Positions 1 to 12,351 of a stretch of DNA of 64,000 bases are shown piece after piece. Every line of letters begins with the position of its first letter. Position 1 is the stretch's first letter. The position numbers and the translations under genes are program-made. This stretch comes from Thiovibrio sp964588325 (GTDB taxonomy: Bacteria; Desulfobacterota; Desulfobulbia; Desulfobulbales; Desulfurivibrionaceae). The DNA is taken from positions 213,310 through 277,309 of the forward strand of contig CAZPOR010000002.1 in assembly GCA_964588325.1 (NCBI GenBank), given 5' to 3'. The notes under the pieces were generated by a model. It had not been told where the DNA came from, made no database searches, and was given only the letters and a program-made list of their open reading frames with translations.

Positions 1-45
1 GAAACACCGGTGGAACTGGAATATATTCAGGTGAGTAAAGGCTGA
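1..45 (+). CDS. nusG: NusG C-terminal fragment (cut by window edge)
   Basis: Frame 1 is open from the first base to TGA at 43-45 and ends in TPVELEYIQVSKG. This matches the usual C-terminus of NusG, the transcription elongation and antitermination factor whose KOW domain ends with a short hydrophobic strand. The position directly upstream of rplK is the standard bacterial order nusG-rplK-rplA. Only 14 residues are visible, so the call rests on the ending plus the context. Confidence 0.7.
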   Translation, partial: ETPVELEYIQVSKG

Positions 46-289
46 TTCTGTTTTTTGCAATTTTGAAAAAAATTGCACATCCTATAGAGGTTGTTTGTTC
101 CGTTAAGCCGTTATGTGGAAATAATCGTAAAGTTGTAAGATCGTGATCGGCAGAAGGGGCCGTAACGGATTGAGTTGCAATGGAATGGTTGTTTCGTAAC
201 GGCCACTAAATTTATGATGTCGGGCTGACCGGGTTCCTGTTGCAGAGAAACGAGCAGAAAACGGTTTCCGATATGTGGGAGTTCCAGCG
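46..289 (+). promoter_or_regulatory. nusG-rplK spacer with two hairpins
   Basis: This 244-base spacer holds no gene. Two inverted repeats are visible: a 9-bp A/T-rich stem at 56-64 and 69-77 with a GAAA loop, and a 10-bp stem at 158-167 and 195-204 with one A-A mismatch. Neither is followed by a T-run, so they do not look like intrinsic terminators. In other bacteria L1 represses the L11-L1 operon by binding this leader. That the second hairpin plays this role is inference. Confidence 0.3.
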
Positions 290-715
290 ATGGCTAAGAA
301 GATTGAAGGATACATAAAGTTACAGATTCCCGCCGGCAAAGCGAATCCGTCGCCCCCTGTCGGACCGGCCCTTGGCCAGCGCGGCGTCAACATCATGGAG
401 TTTTGCAAGGCGTTCAATGCGAAAACCCAGGCAGAGGGCGACACGGTAATTCCCGTTGTGATTACCGTGTATGCTGACCGGTCATTTACCTTTGTCACCA
501 AGACTCCTCCCGCCTCAACCCTGCTTTTCAAAGCATGCAATCTGGGCAAGGGATCAAGCAACCCCAAGAAGGATCGTGTGGCCAAGATCACTCGCGACAA
601 GATCAAAGAGATTGCCGAGAGAAAACTTCCCGATCTGAATGCGTACGATATCGACGCCGCAATGCGGATTATCGAAGGGACTGCGAGGAGCTGCGGAATT
701 ACAATCGTTGATTGA
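290..715 (+). CDS. rplK: 50S ribosomal protein L11
   Basis: L11 (141 aa, normal length) forms the GTPase-associated centre of the large subunit with L10 and L7/L12 and is needed for stringent-response sensing by RelA. The N-terminal domain (about 1-70) has the proline-rich PAGKANPSPPVGPALGQ segment, and the C-terminal 23S-binding domain contains KDRVAKITRDKIKEIA. The ATG at 290 is chosen over an in-frame GTG at 275 because a GGGAG lies 8-9 bases upstream and the protein then begins MAKK as in homologues. It heads the rplK-rplA pair. Confidence 0.97.
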   Translation: MAKKIEGYIKLQIPAGKANPSPPVGPALGQRGVNIMEFCKAFNAKTQAEGDTVIPVVITVYADRSFTFVTKTPPASTLLFKACNLGKGSSNPKKDRVAKITRDKIKEIAERKLPDLNAYDIDAAMRIIEGTARSCGITIVD

Positions 716-804
716 GCGTGATTCCGGCTTTTCAAAAATAGATGTTTTAATGGGTTAACCGTAGCACTTCTGATGTGGGAAGGCTTGAATGTTTGGAGAT
801 CGCC

Positions 805-1515
805 ATGGCAAAGAAAGGCAAACAATATAAAAACAGTGTGGCACAGCTTGATCCGGTCAAGGCCTATAACCTTGAGGAGGCTGTTACTCTTGCGTTGCAG
901 AGCAAGTACGCAAAATTTGACGAGTCGGTTGACCTGGCTCTCAATCTTGGCGTTGATCCTCGTCATGCCGAGCAGATGGTGCGAAGCAGTGTTGTTTTGC
1001 CAAACGGCACCGGCAAAACCGAGCGTGTTCTTGTTTTCGCCAAGGGTGAAAAGGTTCAGGAAGCCCTTGACGCCGGCGCGGATTATGCCGGTGGCGATGA
1101 ATTTCTCGAAAAAATTCAAGGCGGCTGGCTGGAATTTGACAAAACCATCGCCACCCCTGATATGATGGGCACGGTCGGCAAGATCGGTAAGATTCTCGGC
1201 CCCCGGAATTTGATGCCCAACGCCAAGCTCGGCACGGTTACCTTCGATGTCGGCCGGGTCGTCAAGGAAATCAAATCCGGCAAGGTTGATTTCAAGGTTG
1301 ATAAGGCTGGGGTTCTCCACTGCATGGTAGGGAAGTCCTCCTTCGGCACGGAAAAATTGCAGGAGAATATCCTGGCCTTTGTTGACAAGGTTATCCAGCT
1401 TAAGCCCTCCTCCAGCAAGGGGGTTTACTTGAAGGCGGTATTCTTGTCCACCACCATGGGGCCAGGGCTGAGACTCGACCCCATGGAGCTGCGGGTTCTC
1501 TGTAAGCATGCCTAA
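805..1515 (+). CDS. rplA: 50S ribosomal protein L1
   Basis: L1 (236 aa) forms the mobile L1 stalk at the ribosomal E site and represses its own operon by binding leader mRNA. The conserved signature GKIGKILGPRNLMPNAKLGT lies at about residues 119-138 and the usual KGVYLKAVFLSTTMGPG near the end. The ATG at 805 follows GGAG and gives the normal MAKKGKQY start; an upstream GTG at 775 would add ten unconserved residues. About ten residues follow the usual end point, a small C-terminal tail. Confidence 0.97.
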   Translation: MAKKGKQYKNSVAQLDPVKAYNLEEAVTLALQSKYAKFDESVDLALNLGVDPRHAEQMVRSSVVLPNGTGKTERVLVFAKGEKVQEALDAGADYAGGDEFLEKIQGGWLEFDKTIATPDMMGTVGKIGKILGPRNLMPNAKLGTVTFDVGRVVKEIKSGKVDFKVDKAGVLHCMVGKSSFGTEKLQENILAFVDKVIQLKPSSSKGVYLKAVFLSTTMGPGLRLDPMELRVLCKHA

Positions 1516-1574
1516 TTGGCGGTGTTCCCCGCTGGTTGTATCCAGCGTTTTTATATATTTTGTTTTAAGCAGTT

Positions 1575-1800
1575 AAGTCGTCAAAGACCGTGGGTACCAC
1601 AAGGTTTAATCGGCGCATGGGCCTCAGTAAGACCCATGCGCGGGCCTGCCGAGGCGAAATGTCATTGCTTTTTCGCAGTGTCGTCACATGGGTTGTTTCC
1701 GCCAGCAGCAGCTTGCGCAGGATGGGAGGAGCTCATTCGTCTGTACCGGTCGACCTCGACTGCTTCTCGCTAACCCTAATATGCAGTTAGTTTAAAGGAG
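1575..1800 (+). promoter_or_regulatory. L10-type leader before rplJ
   Basis: The 294-base gap between rplA and rplJ has no convincing gene but strong structure, including a perfect 9-bp stem (1613-1621 with 1633-1641). The GTCAAAGACCGTGGGTACC stretch at about 1579-1597 resembles the conserved 5' part of the L10 leader found before rplJ in many bacteria, where the L10-(L7/L12)4 complex binds to repress rplJL translation. The resemblance is from memory; a covariance search for the L10 leader would confirm it. An AT-rich stretch just upstream could be a -10 element. Confidence 0.6.
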
Positions 1801-1809
1801 GTAGAGGAT

Positions 1810-2337
1810 TTGAATCGAGACGATAAGGTTGCGGTAGTCGAGGAACTCACCAGCAGATTGGCCCATGCCAAGTTTGCCGTTGTTTCCGATTATCGTGGTC
1901 TGACCGTGCCTGTCATCTCGCAACTCCGCCGTGACCTCAAGCAGAGCAACGCCGAAATCCGTGTCGCAAAAAATACCTTGCTGCGCCGGGCCATCAAAGG
2001 AACTCCCTTTGAGCCCATGGATAAGTTCCTGGAAGGGACAACGGCCGTTACCTTTGCGGATGGGGACCCGGTGGCGCCGGCGAAAGTTTTGGTTGAGTTC
2101 ATCAAGACGAACCCAAAGCTTGAGATCAAGGTTGCTGTGTTAGATGGCAAATTACTTACGGCAGACGATCTGAAGGCATTGTCCACATTGCCTGGCAAGG
2201 ACCAACTCCGCGCGCAACTGCTTGCAGTTATGCTCGCCGTTCCGACCAGCTTTGTACGCGTGCTCAGCGCTGTTCCGCAAAAGGCGTTGTATGCATTGCA
2301 GGCAATAAAGGACCAGAAAGGTCAGGGCGACAACTAA
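1810..2337 (+). CDS. rplJ: 50S ribosomal protein L10
   Basis: L10 (175 aa) anchors L7/L12 dimers to the ribosomal stalk. The N-terminal rRNA-binding domain reads MNRDDKVAVVEELTSRL and continues with the typical VVSDYRGLTV segment. The C-terminal helix, which binds L7/L12, ends in QAIKDQKGQG. The start is TTG at 1810, seven bases after a near-perfect AAAGGAGGT, and no ATG gives a full N-terminus. rplL follows 28 bases downstream. Control is probably by the upstream L10 leader. Confidence 0.96.
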   Translation: MNRDDKVAVVEELTSRLAHAKFAVVSDYRGLTVPVISQLRRDLKQSNAEIRVAKNTLLRRAIKGTPFEPMDKFLEGTTAVTFADGDPVAPAKVLVEFIKTNPKLEIKVAVLDGKLLTADDLKALSTLPGKDQLRAQLLAVMLAVPTSFVRVLSAVPQKALYALQAIKDQKGQGDN

Positions 2338-2365
2338 ACAAGAATAGTATTTGGAGGATATAGCA

Positions 2366-2749
2366 ATGGCAGTATCAAAACAAGATGTAATCGATTTCAT
2401 TTCCAACATGACAGTTCTCGAGCTTTCCGAGCTCATCAAGGAACTTGAAGATAAGTTTGGTGTTTCCGCTGCGGCTCCGGTGGCAATGGCTGCCGCGCCT
2501 GCTGCTGGCGGCGATGCCGGTGCCGCTGCGGAAGAGAAAACCGAATTTGACGTAATTCTTGTCACCGCTGGCGACAAGAAGATCGGGGTTATCAAGGAGG
2601 TTCGCGCCATCACCTCTCTTGGTCTCAAGGAAGCAAAAGATATGGTCGAAGGCGCACCCAGCCCGATCAAGGAAGGCGTTTCCAAGGATGAGGCTGCCGA
2701 CATCAAGGCCAAGATCGAGGCTGCCGGCGGAACTGTAGAGATCAAGTAG
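2366..2749 (+). CDS. rplL: 50S ribosomal protein L7/L12
   Basis: L7/L12 (127 aa) is the multicopy acidic stalk protein that recruits translational GTPases. It shows the N-terminal dimerisation domain (1-35), an Ala/Gly-rich hinge at about 36-55, and the conserved C-terminal domain with KTEFDVILV, KIGVIKEVR and the GLKEAKDMVEGAP helix that contacts EF-G and EF-Tu. The ATG at 2366 is preceded by TTGGAGGA. A stable hairpin 105 bases after the stop separates it from rpoB. Confidence 0.97.
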   Translation: MAVSKQDVIDFISNMTVLELSELIKELEDKFGVSAAAPVAMAAAPAAGGDAGAAAEEKTEFDVILVTAGDKKIGVIKEVRAITSLGLKEAKDMVEGAPSPIKEGVSKDEAADIKAKIEAAGGTVEIK

Positions 2750-2854
2750 TGTGAACTTCGTATGGTTTTTTTGCTGAGCTTCTCAGCTTTCCGCAAGGAA
2801 ATATAGCATATTCTGGGACTGACCAAGCCCCAGGGATCAACAAGAGATGCAGCG

Positions 2855-2880
2855 ACGCTACGGGGGAAACCCCGTAGCGT
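2855..2880 (+). terminator. rplL-rpoB hairpin (attenuator or RNase III site)
   Basis: A perfect 11-bp stem (2855-2865 with 2870-2880) closes on a GAAA tetraloop. There is no proper T-run after it, only TCTTGCGTTCTT. In other bacteria the rplL-rpoB gap holds a partial terminator and an RNase III site that set the ribosomal protein to RNA polymerase ratio. A similar role here is inferred from position. Confidence 0.6.
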
Positions 2881-3005
2881 TCTTGCGTTCTTATCAAAGG
2901 GAGAGATTTGGCCTCCGTGATTTATGGCACAAAGCATCTCCTGACGCTCCACACCGGGGAGCCCGTTCCCATCCGCTACCGCTAAACAGATGAGGGTATT
3001 GCTGC

Positions 3006-6000
3006 ATGCAAACTATCAAACGAGTTCGGAAAAGTTTCGCTAAAACCAAGAGTATTGTTGATATACCACATCTCATCGAGATGCAGCGGCTGTCCTATGA
3101 AAAGTTTCTCCAAATGGACACCGAGCCGGATCAGCGTTCTGACAGTGGCCTGCAGGGGATTTTTAAAAGTGTTTTCCCCATTCAGGATTTCAACGGCACC
3201 TGTTCTCTTGAGTTTGTGCGGTATAACTTTGGAGAGCCGAAATATTCCGTGGATGAGTGCATCCAGCGGGGCATGACCTACGAGGTTCCGGTCAAGATTA
3301 CGGTACGCCTTGTTTCCTACGACACCGATGCCGAAACCGGCGTGCAGAATATCCGCGATATCAAAGAACAGGCGGTCTACTTGGGCAGCATGCCGCTGAT
3401 GACCAAAACCGGGGTCTATGTTGTCAACGGGACCGAGCGGGTTATTGTCAGTCAGTTGCAGCGGTCCCCCGGCCTTTTTTACAGCCATGACGGCGGCAAG
3501 ACCCATTCCGGCGGCAAGCTCCTTTACTCCGCCAGGATTATCCCGGTGCGCGGCTCCTGGATTGACCTCGAGTTTGACGCCAAGGATATCCTCTACGTCC
3601 GCATCGACCGGCGCCGCAAGTTTCCGGTAACCACCCTGCTCAAAGCCCTCGGCTACAGCGGGGATGAACTGCTGCGTTATTACTACGACACGGAGAAAAT
3701 TTCCGTGAGCCGGAAAAAATTCAAGAAGGAATTCTCCCCCGATGTCATGGTCGGACAAAAAGTAACCCATGATATCGTTGATCCCAAAACCGGAGAGGTT
3801 ATTGCCAAGGAAGGCCGCAAGATCGGCAAGGTGCTGGCCAAGAAGATTTTCGAGGCCGGGGTCACCCATTTTGACATCGAGGCGGAAAGTCTGGTCGGCA
3901 AATTCCTTGCCCGCGATATCGTGGATCCCAAGAGTGGCGAGATCATTTTTCCGTGCAATACCGAGCTGACCGAGACGATGCTTGAGGAGATCGTTGCGGC
4001 GAAGATCTCGGAATTCGAATTGCTCTTCATCGACGGCATCAAGGTTTCCGACGCCTTCCGTAAGACCCTGGCCCTGGATAAAGTGAATACCCCGGAAGAG
4101 GCCCTGCTTGAAATATACCGCAGGCTCCGGCCCAGCAGTCCGCCGACCCATGAGATCGCCTCGGCCTTTTTTGAGAACCTGTTTTTCAGCCCCGACACCT
4201 ACGACCTTTCCGAGGTTGGCCGTTTTAAAATAAATGCCCGGTTGGGGGTGAACACCGACATCGAGCACCGCACCCTGACCAAGGATGATATCATGCTGGC
4301 GGTACGGTACTTGGTCCGTCTTAAGGACAGCCAGGGGCCCATCGACGACATTGACCATCTTGGCAACCGCCGGGTCCGCACCGTCGGCGAGCTGGTGGAA
4401 AATCAGTACCGCATGGGGCTTGTCCGCATGGAACGCGCCATCCGTGAGCGGATGAGCATTCAGGAGGTTGAGGCTCTGATGCCCCATGACCTGATCAATC
4501 CCAAGCCGATCACTGCCGCGATCAAGGAATTTTTCGGCACCAGTCAGCTTTCCCAGTTCATGGACCAGACCAACCCCCTGTCCGAGGTTACGCACAAGCG
4601 CCGCTTGAGCGCGCTTGGACCTGGCGGTCTTTCCCGTGAGCGGGCCGGCTTTGAGGTGCGCGATGTTCATCCGACCCATTACGGCCGGATCTGTCCTGTT
4701 GAAACACCGGAGGGCCCGAACATCGGTCTTATTGTTTCACTGGCCACCTATGCCCGGGTCAATGAATTCGGGTTTATTGAGACACCCTACCGCAACGTGA
4801 AGGCGCGGAAGGCGACAAAGGAAATTGCTTACATGACTGCCCTGGATGAACAGGAGCATGTCATCGCCCAGGCAAAAACCGAGCTGGATGGGAAAGGCAA
4901 GATCGTGCCGGACACCCTCATCGCCCGGCAGGACGGTGAGGTTCTCTCCACCGAGGCCGACGCCGTAACGCAGATGGATGTTTCTCCCAACCAGTTGGTG
5001 AGTGTTGCCGCCTCGCTTATTCCTTTTTTGGAGAACGACGACGCGAACCGGGCCTTGATGGGCTCCAACATGCAGCGCCAGGGCGTTCCCCTGTTGCGGC
5101 CGGAGGCCCCTTTGGTCGGAACGGGCCTTGAATTAACCGTTGCCAAGGATTCCGGCGTTTGCTTGCTGGCCGGAGGCGATGGGGTGGTGGAAGAGGTGGA
5201 TGCCAATCGGGTCGTGGTGCGCTACGACAAACCTGGCACAGACGGTTTTACCACCGGCATCGGCATCTATCGCCTGGAAAAATATAAGAAATCGAACCAG
5301 AACACCTGTTTCACCCAACGCCCGCTGGTAAATCCCGGCCTCCGGGTGAAAAAGGGCGATATCCTTGCCGACGGCCCTGCCTGTGATCTGGGCGAACTGG
5401 CCTTGGGCAAGAACGTGACCATCGCTTTCATGCCCTGGCGTGGGTACAACTTCGAGGACTCCATCCTGATCAGCGAGAAGATGCTGAAAAAGGATACCTA
5501 CACCTCGCTCCATATTGAGGTGTTCGAGACCGTTGCCCGGGACACCAAGCTGGGCAAGGAAGAAATCACCCGCGATATTCCCAACGTGAGCGAGGAAGCT
5601 CTGCGGAATTTGGACGAGTCCGGGGTTATCCGTATCGGTGCCGAGATAAAGTCCGGCGATATTCTGGTGGGCAAGGTGACGCCCAAGGGGGAAACCCAGC
5701 TTTCGCCGGAAGAAAAATTGCTGCGGGCCATCTTCGGGGAAAAGGCCGGGGATGTGAAGGATACCTCCCTCCGTGTCCCGCCCGGGGCGGAAGGGGTGGT
5801 CATCGACGCCAAGGTCTTTTCCCGCAAGGGGGTGGAAAAGGATGAGCGCACCTTGGCAATTGACGAGTTTGAGATCAAAACCCTTGAGCGGGATATGGAG
5901 GACGAGGTCAATTGCCTGAAAAAGGGGGTCCGCAACAGTCTGGCCGACCTGCTTGACGGGAAGACCGTCACTGCCGCGATCAAGGACAAAAAAGGCGAGG

Positions 6001-7106
6001 CGTTGCTGGCCAAGGGCAAGAATATCTCCCGTGAGGTGATTGAGCGGTTGTCCCTCTCGTCCATCAAGTTGATCAACTATGCGGAAAAAGACAAGTTTGA
6101 AGGCGAGGTGGCGCTTCTGTTCGAGCGGTACGAAAGCCAGGTCAAGCTTGTCCGGGATCGTTATGAAGCGCGAATTTCCCGGCTCAAGAAAGGCGACGAT
6201 CTGCCGCCCGGGGTTATTCGGATGGTCAAGGTCTATGTCGCCACCAAGCGCAAGCTCTCCGTGGGCGACAAGATGGCCGGCCGCCACGGAAACAAGGGTG
6301 TTGTTTCCCGGATTATGCCCGAAGAGGACATGCCCTATTTTGCCGACGGCACCACGGTGGATATTGTGTTGAACCCGCTGGGTGTTCCCTCGCGTATGAA
6401 CGTGGGGCAGTTGTTGGAGGTGCATCTTGGTCTTGCGGCGAAAAGACTAGGCCAGCAGATCCAAAATCTTGCCGATCTGCAACAGGTTGCCGCAGTGAAG
6501 GAAAAATTGAAAACGGTATATTCCGCGGAGGAGTATGGCCAGTTGACCGAAGGGTTGTCGGATGATGACCTGTTGCGTCTTGCCAGGCGCATGGGCTCCG
6601 GCCTGCACATGGCCACTCCGGTATTTGACGGGGCCCATGAAAGCGAGATCCGGAATCTTCTGGTGCAGGCGGGCATGGACGAGGTTGGTCAGGCCACCCT
6701 GTATGACGGACTGACCGGCGAGAAGTTTGACAACCCCGTAACCGTGGGCACCATGTACATCCTCAAGCTCCATCATCTGGTTGATGACAAGATTCATGCC
6801 CGTTCCACCGGGCCCTATTCGCTGGTTACCCAGCAGCCCCTTGGCGGCAAGGCGCAGTTCGGTGGACAGCGTCTTGGCGAAATGGAGGTTTGGGCCTTGG
6901 AGGCGTATGGTGCAGCATATACTTTGCAGGAATTTTTAACAGTCAAGTCTGACGATGTGGGCGGCAGAACACGGACATACGAGCGGATCGTTAAAGGCAA
7001 TAACTTCTTGGAGGCAGGGCTGCCTGAATCTTTCCATGTTTTGGTGAAAGAACTCCAGGGGCTGTGTCTGGACATGGAACTGCTTGACGAGAAACCGGAA
7101 AATTAA
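3006..7106 (+). CDS. rpoB: DNA-directed RNA polymerase subunit beta
   Basis: RpoB (1366 aa) forms one pincer of the core polymerase and half of the active centre. The rifampicin-pocket segment FGTSQLSQFMDQTNPLSE lies at about residues 508-525 with wild-type-looking residues, followed by the THKRRLSALGPGG and TPEGPNIGLI motifs. The GGKAQFGGQRLGEMEVWALE block near 1278-1297 is the universal C-terminal switch region. The length is typical of proteobacterial-type RpoB. The ATG at 3006 follows GAGGG. It is probably co-transcribed with rpoC, 60 bases downstream. Confidence 0.98.
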   Translation: MQTIKRVRKSFAKTKSIVDIPHLIEMQRLSYEKFLQMDTEPDQRSDSGLQGIFKSVFPIQDFNGTCSLEFVRYNFGEPKYSVDECIQRGMTYEVPVKITVRLVSYDTDAETGVQNIRDIKEQAVYLGSMPLMTKTGVYVVNGTERVIVSQLQRSPGLFYSHDGGKTHSGGKLLYSARIIPVRGSWIDLEFDAKDILYVRIDRRRKFPVTTLLKALGYSGDELLRYYYDTEKISVSRKKFKKEFSPDVMVGQKVTHDIVDPKTGEVIAKEGRKIGKVLAKKIFEAGVTHFDIEAESLVGKFLARDIVDPKSGEIIFPCNTELTETMLEEIVAAKISEFELLFIDGIKVSDAFRKTLALDKVNTPEEALLEIYRRLRPSSPPTHEIASAFFENLFFSPDTYDLSEVGRFKINARLGVNTDIEHRTLTKDDIMLAVRYLVRLKDSQGPIDDIDHLGNRRVRTVGELVENQYRMGLVRMERAIRERMSIQEVEALMPHDLINPKPITAAIKEFFGTSQLSQFMDQTNPLSEVTHKRRLSALGPGGLSRERAGFEVRDVHPTHYGRICPVETPEGPNIGLIVSLATYARVNEFGFIETPYRNVKARKATKEIAYMTALDEQEHVIAQAKTELDGKGKIVPDTLIARQDGEVLSTEADAVTQMDVSPNQLVSVAASLIPFLENDDANRALMGSNMQRQGVPLLRPEAPLVGTGLELTVAKDSGVCLLAGGDGVVEEVDANRVVVRYDKPGTDGFTTGIGIYRLEKYKKSNQNTCFTQRPLVNPGLRVKKGDILADGPACDLGELALGKNVTIAFMPWRGYNFEDSILISEKMLKKDTYTSLHIEVFETVARDTKLGKEEITRDIPNVSEEALRNLDESGVIRIGAEIKSGDILVGKVTPKGETQLSPEEKLLRAIFGEKAGDVKDTSLRVPPGAEGVVIDAKVFSRKGVEKDERTLAIDEFEIKTLERDMEDEVNCLKKGVRNSLADLLDGKTVTAAIKDKKGEALLAKGKNISREVIERLSLSSIKLINYAEKDKFEGEVALLFERYESQVKLVRDRYEARISRLKKGDDLPPGVIRMVKVYVATKRKLSVGDKMAGRHGNKGVVSRIMPEEDMPYFADGTTVDIVLNPLGVPSRMNVGQLLEVHLGLAAKRLGQQIQNLADLQQVAAVKEKLKTVYSAEEYGQLTEGLSDDDLLRLARRMGSGLHMATPVFDGAHESEIRNLLVQAGMDEVGQATLYDGLTGEKFDNPVTVGTMYILKLHHLVDDKIHARSTGPYSLVTQQPLGGKAQFGGQRLGEMEVWALEAYGAAYTLQEFLTVKSDDVGGRTRTYERIVKGNNFLEAGLPESFHVLVKELQGLCLDMELLDEKPEN

Positions 7107-7166
7107 GTCCAGGCTTTCTTGCCGTTCGAAGAGATTTGATTATTCAACATAGATAAGGGTGCTGCC

Positions 7167-11228
<4,062 letters not shown>

Positions 11229-11240
11229 TACATATTTGCC

Positions 11241-11269
11241 TTGACAAGCATTGGCCTTTCGAGTAAATA
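11241..11269 (+). promoter_or_regulatory. Possible sigma70 promoter for the str genes
   Basis: In the 123-base rpoC-rpsL gap a perfect -35 TTGACA (11241-11246) is followed after 17 bases by the AT-rich TAAATAT (11264-11270), a weak -10. This would fire about 75 bases before rpsL and give the str genes their own start. The -35 is strong and the -10 poor, so confidence is moderate. Confidence 0.45.
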
Positions 11270-11351
11270 TGCCGTTTTCCTATGCCAAGCAGCGAGGTTC
11301 CGGCAGAGGAGATGCTACTAATTAATATCAGTAATATGGGAGTCGATTTCA

Positions 11352-11723
11352 ATGCCAACCATTAACCAACTGGTGCGGCACGGACGGAAAACCAAGATCA
11401 GCAAAACCAATACGCCTGCGTTGAAGGGTTCTCCGCAGAAGCGTGGTGTTTGCGTCCGTGTATATACCACTACCCCGAAGAAGCCGAACTCAGCCTTGAG
11501 AAAGGTTGCCAGGGTGCGGCTGACCAACGGGATCGAGGTTACCTCGTACATCCCCGGTATTGGCCATAACCTTCAGGAGCATTCGGTGGTCCTGATTCGC
11601 GGTGGTAGGGTGAAGGATCTTCCCGGTGTCCGCTACCATATTATCCGTGGTACCTTGGATACCCTTGGTGTTGCTAACCGTAAGCAGGGTCGTTCCAAGT
11701 ACGGCGCCAAGCGGCCGAAATAA
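11352..11723 (+). CDS. rpsL: 30S ribosomal protein S12
   Basis: S12 (123 aa) sits at the decoding centre and controls accuracy. The TTTPKKPNSALRKVARVRLT motif and GGRVKDLPGVRYH loop are intact, so the two lysines whose change gives streptomycin resistance appear wild-type. The usual MPTINQLVRHGR start is at the ATG at 11352. It opens the str group with rpsG 35 bases downstream. Confidence 0.98.
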   Translation: MPTINQLVRHGRKTKISKTNTPALKGSPQKRGVCVRVYTTTPKKPNSALRKVARVRLTNGIEVTSYIPGIGHNLQEHSVVLIRGGRVKDLPGVRYHIIRGTLDTLGVANRKQGRSKYGAKRPK

Positions 11724-11758
11724 GCGGTTTGCCTACTGCGTGAGAAGGAGTTTGAGAG

Positions 11759-12232
11759 ATGCCTAGGAAAAGACTTGTTGCAAAGCGTGGAATTGAGCCG
11801 GATCCGCGTTTTAATAGTGTGTTGGTTGCCAAGTTTGTTAATGGCCTGATGGAGTGCGGCAAGAAGAGCATCGCCCGGGGCATTTTTTACGGCGCCATGG
11901 ATATGATCGAGAGCCGCATCACCGATGCCGATCCCATCGTGGTCTTTGAGAAAGCCTTGGAAAAGGTTCGTCCCCGTCTTGAGGTGAAATCCCGTCGAGT
12001 GGGTGGCGCTACCTATCAGGTGCCGGTCGAGGTTCGTCCTGAAAGGAGAAACGCCTTGGCCATCCGCTGGTTGGTTGCTTTTGCTCAGAAAAGACCCGGA
12101 AAAACCATGGCTGATAAGCTTGCCGGGGAACTTGCCGATGCCTACAATAACCGTGGTGCGGCAGTGAAAAAACGCGAAGATACGCACCGCATGGCCGATG
12201 CCAACAAGGCATTTGCCCATTACCGCTGGTAA
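11759..12232 (+). CDS. rpsG: 30S ribosomal protein S7
   Basis: S7 (157 aa) nucleates assembly of the 30S head and touches E-site tRNA. It starts MPRKRLVAKRGIEPDPRF and has the conserved VEVRPERRNALAIRWL segment in the middle and KKREDTHRMADANKAFAHYR near the end. The ATG at 11759 follows GAAGGAG. In E. coli S7 represses the str operon through the rpsL-rpsG junction; the 35-base junction here is too short to show a similar structure clearly. Confidence 0.98.
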   Translation: MPRKRLVAKRGIEPDPRFNSVLVAKFVNGLMECGKKSIARGIFYGAMDMIESRITDADPIVVFEKALEKVRPRLEVKSRRVGGATYQVPVEVRPERRNALAIRWLVAFAQKRPGKTMADKLAGELADAYNNRGAAVKKREDTHRMADANKAFAHYRW

Positions 12233-12351
12233 TTCTTGGGTTCTTGTTTTTCCTTGGTTGACAAAACCGCGGGGAGGAGGTATTAACACCAATCCTTGTC
12301 GGGCGGGCTGGGTTTAAACATCCCGTAAAATAAGTGACCAGGGGAAAATCA

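Noticed and set aside
103..1509. Long minus-strand open frame (468 codons) opposite rplK and rplA
   Set aside because: It is a mirror of the ribosomal protein genes, with no Shine-Dalgarno and no recognisable protein.
1516..1790. Two short plus-strand frames between rplA and rplJ
   Set aside because: They lie in the structured L10-type leader and have no resemblance to known proteins.
2982..4679. 565-codon minus-strand open frame opposite rpoB
   Set aside because: Shadow of rpoB; it overlaps a universally conserved gene fully.
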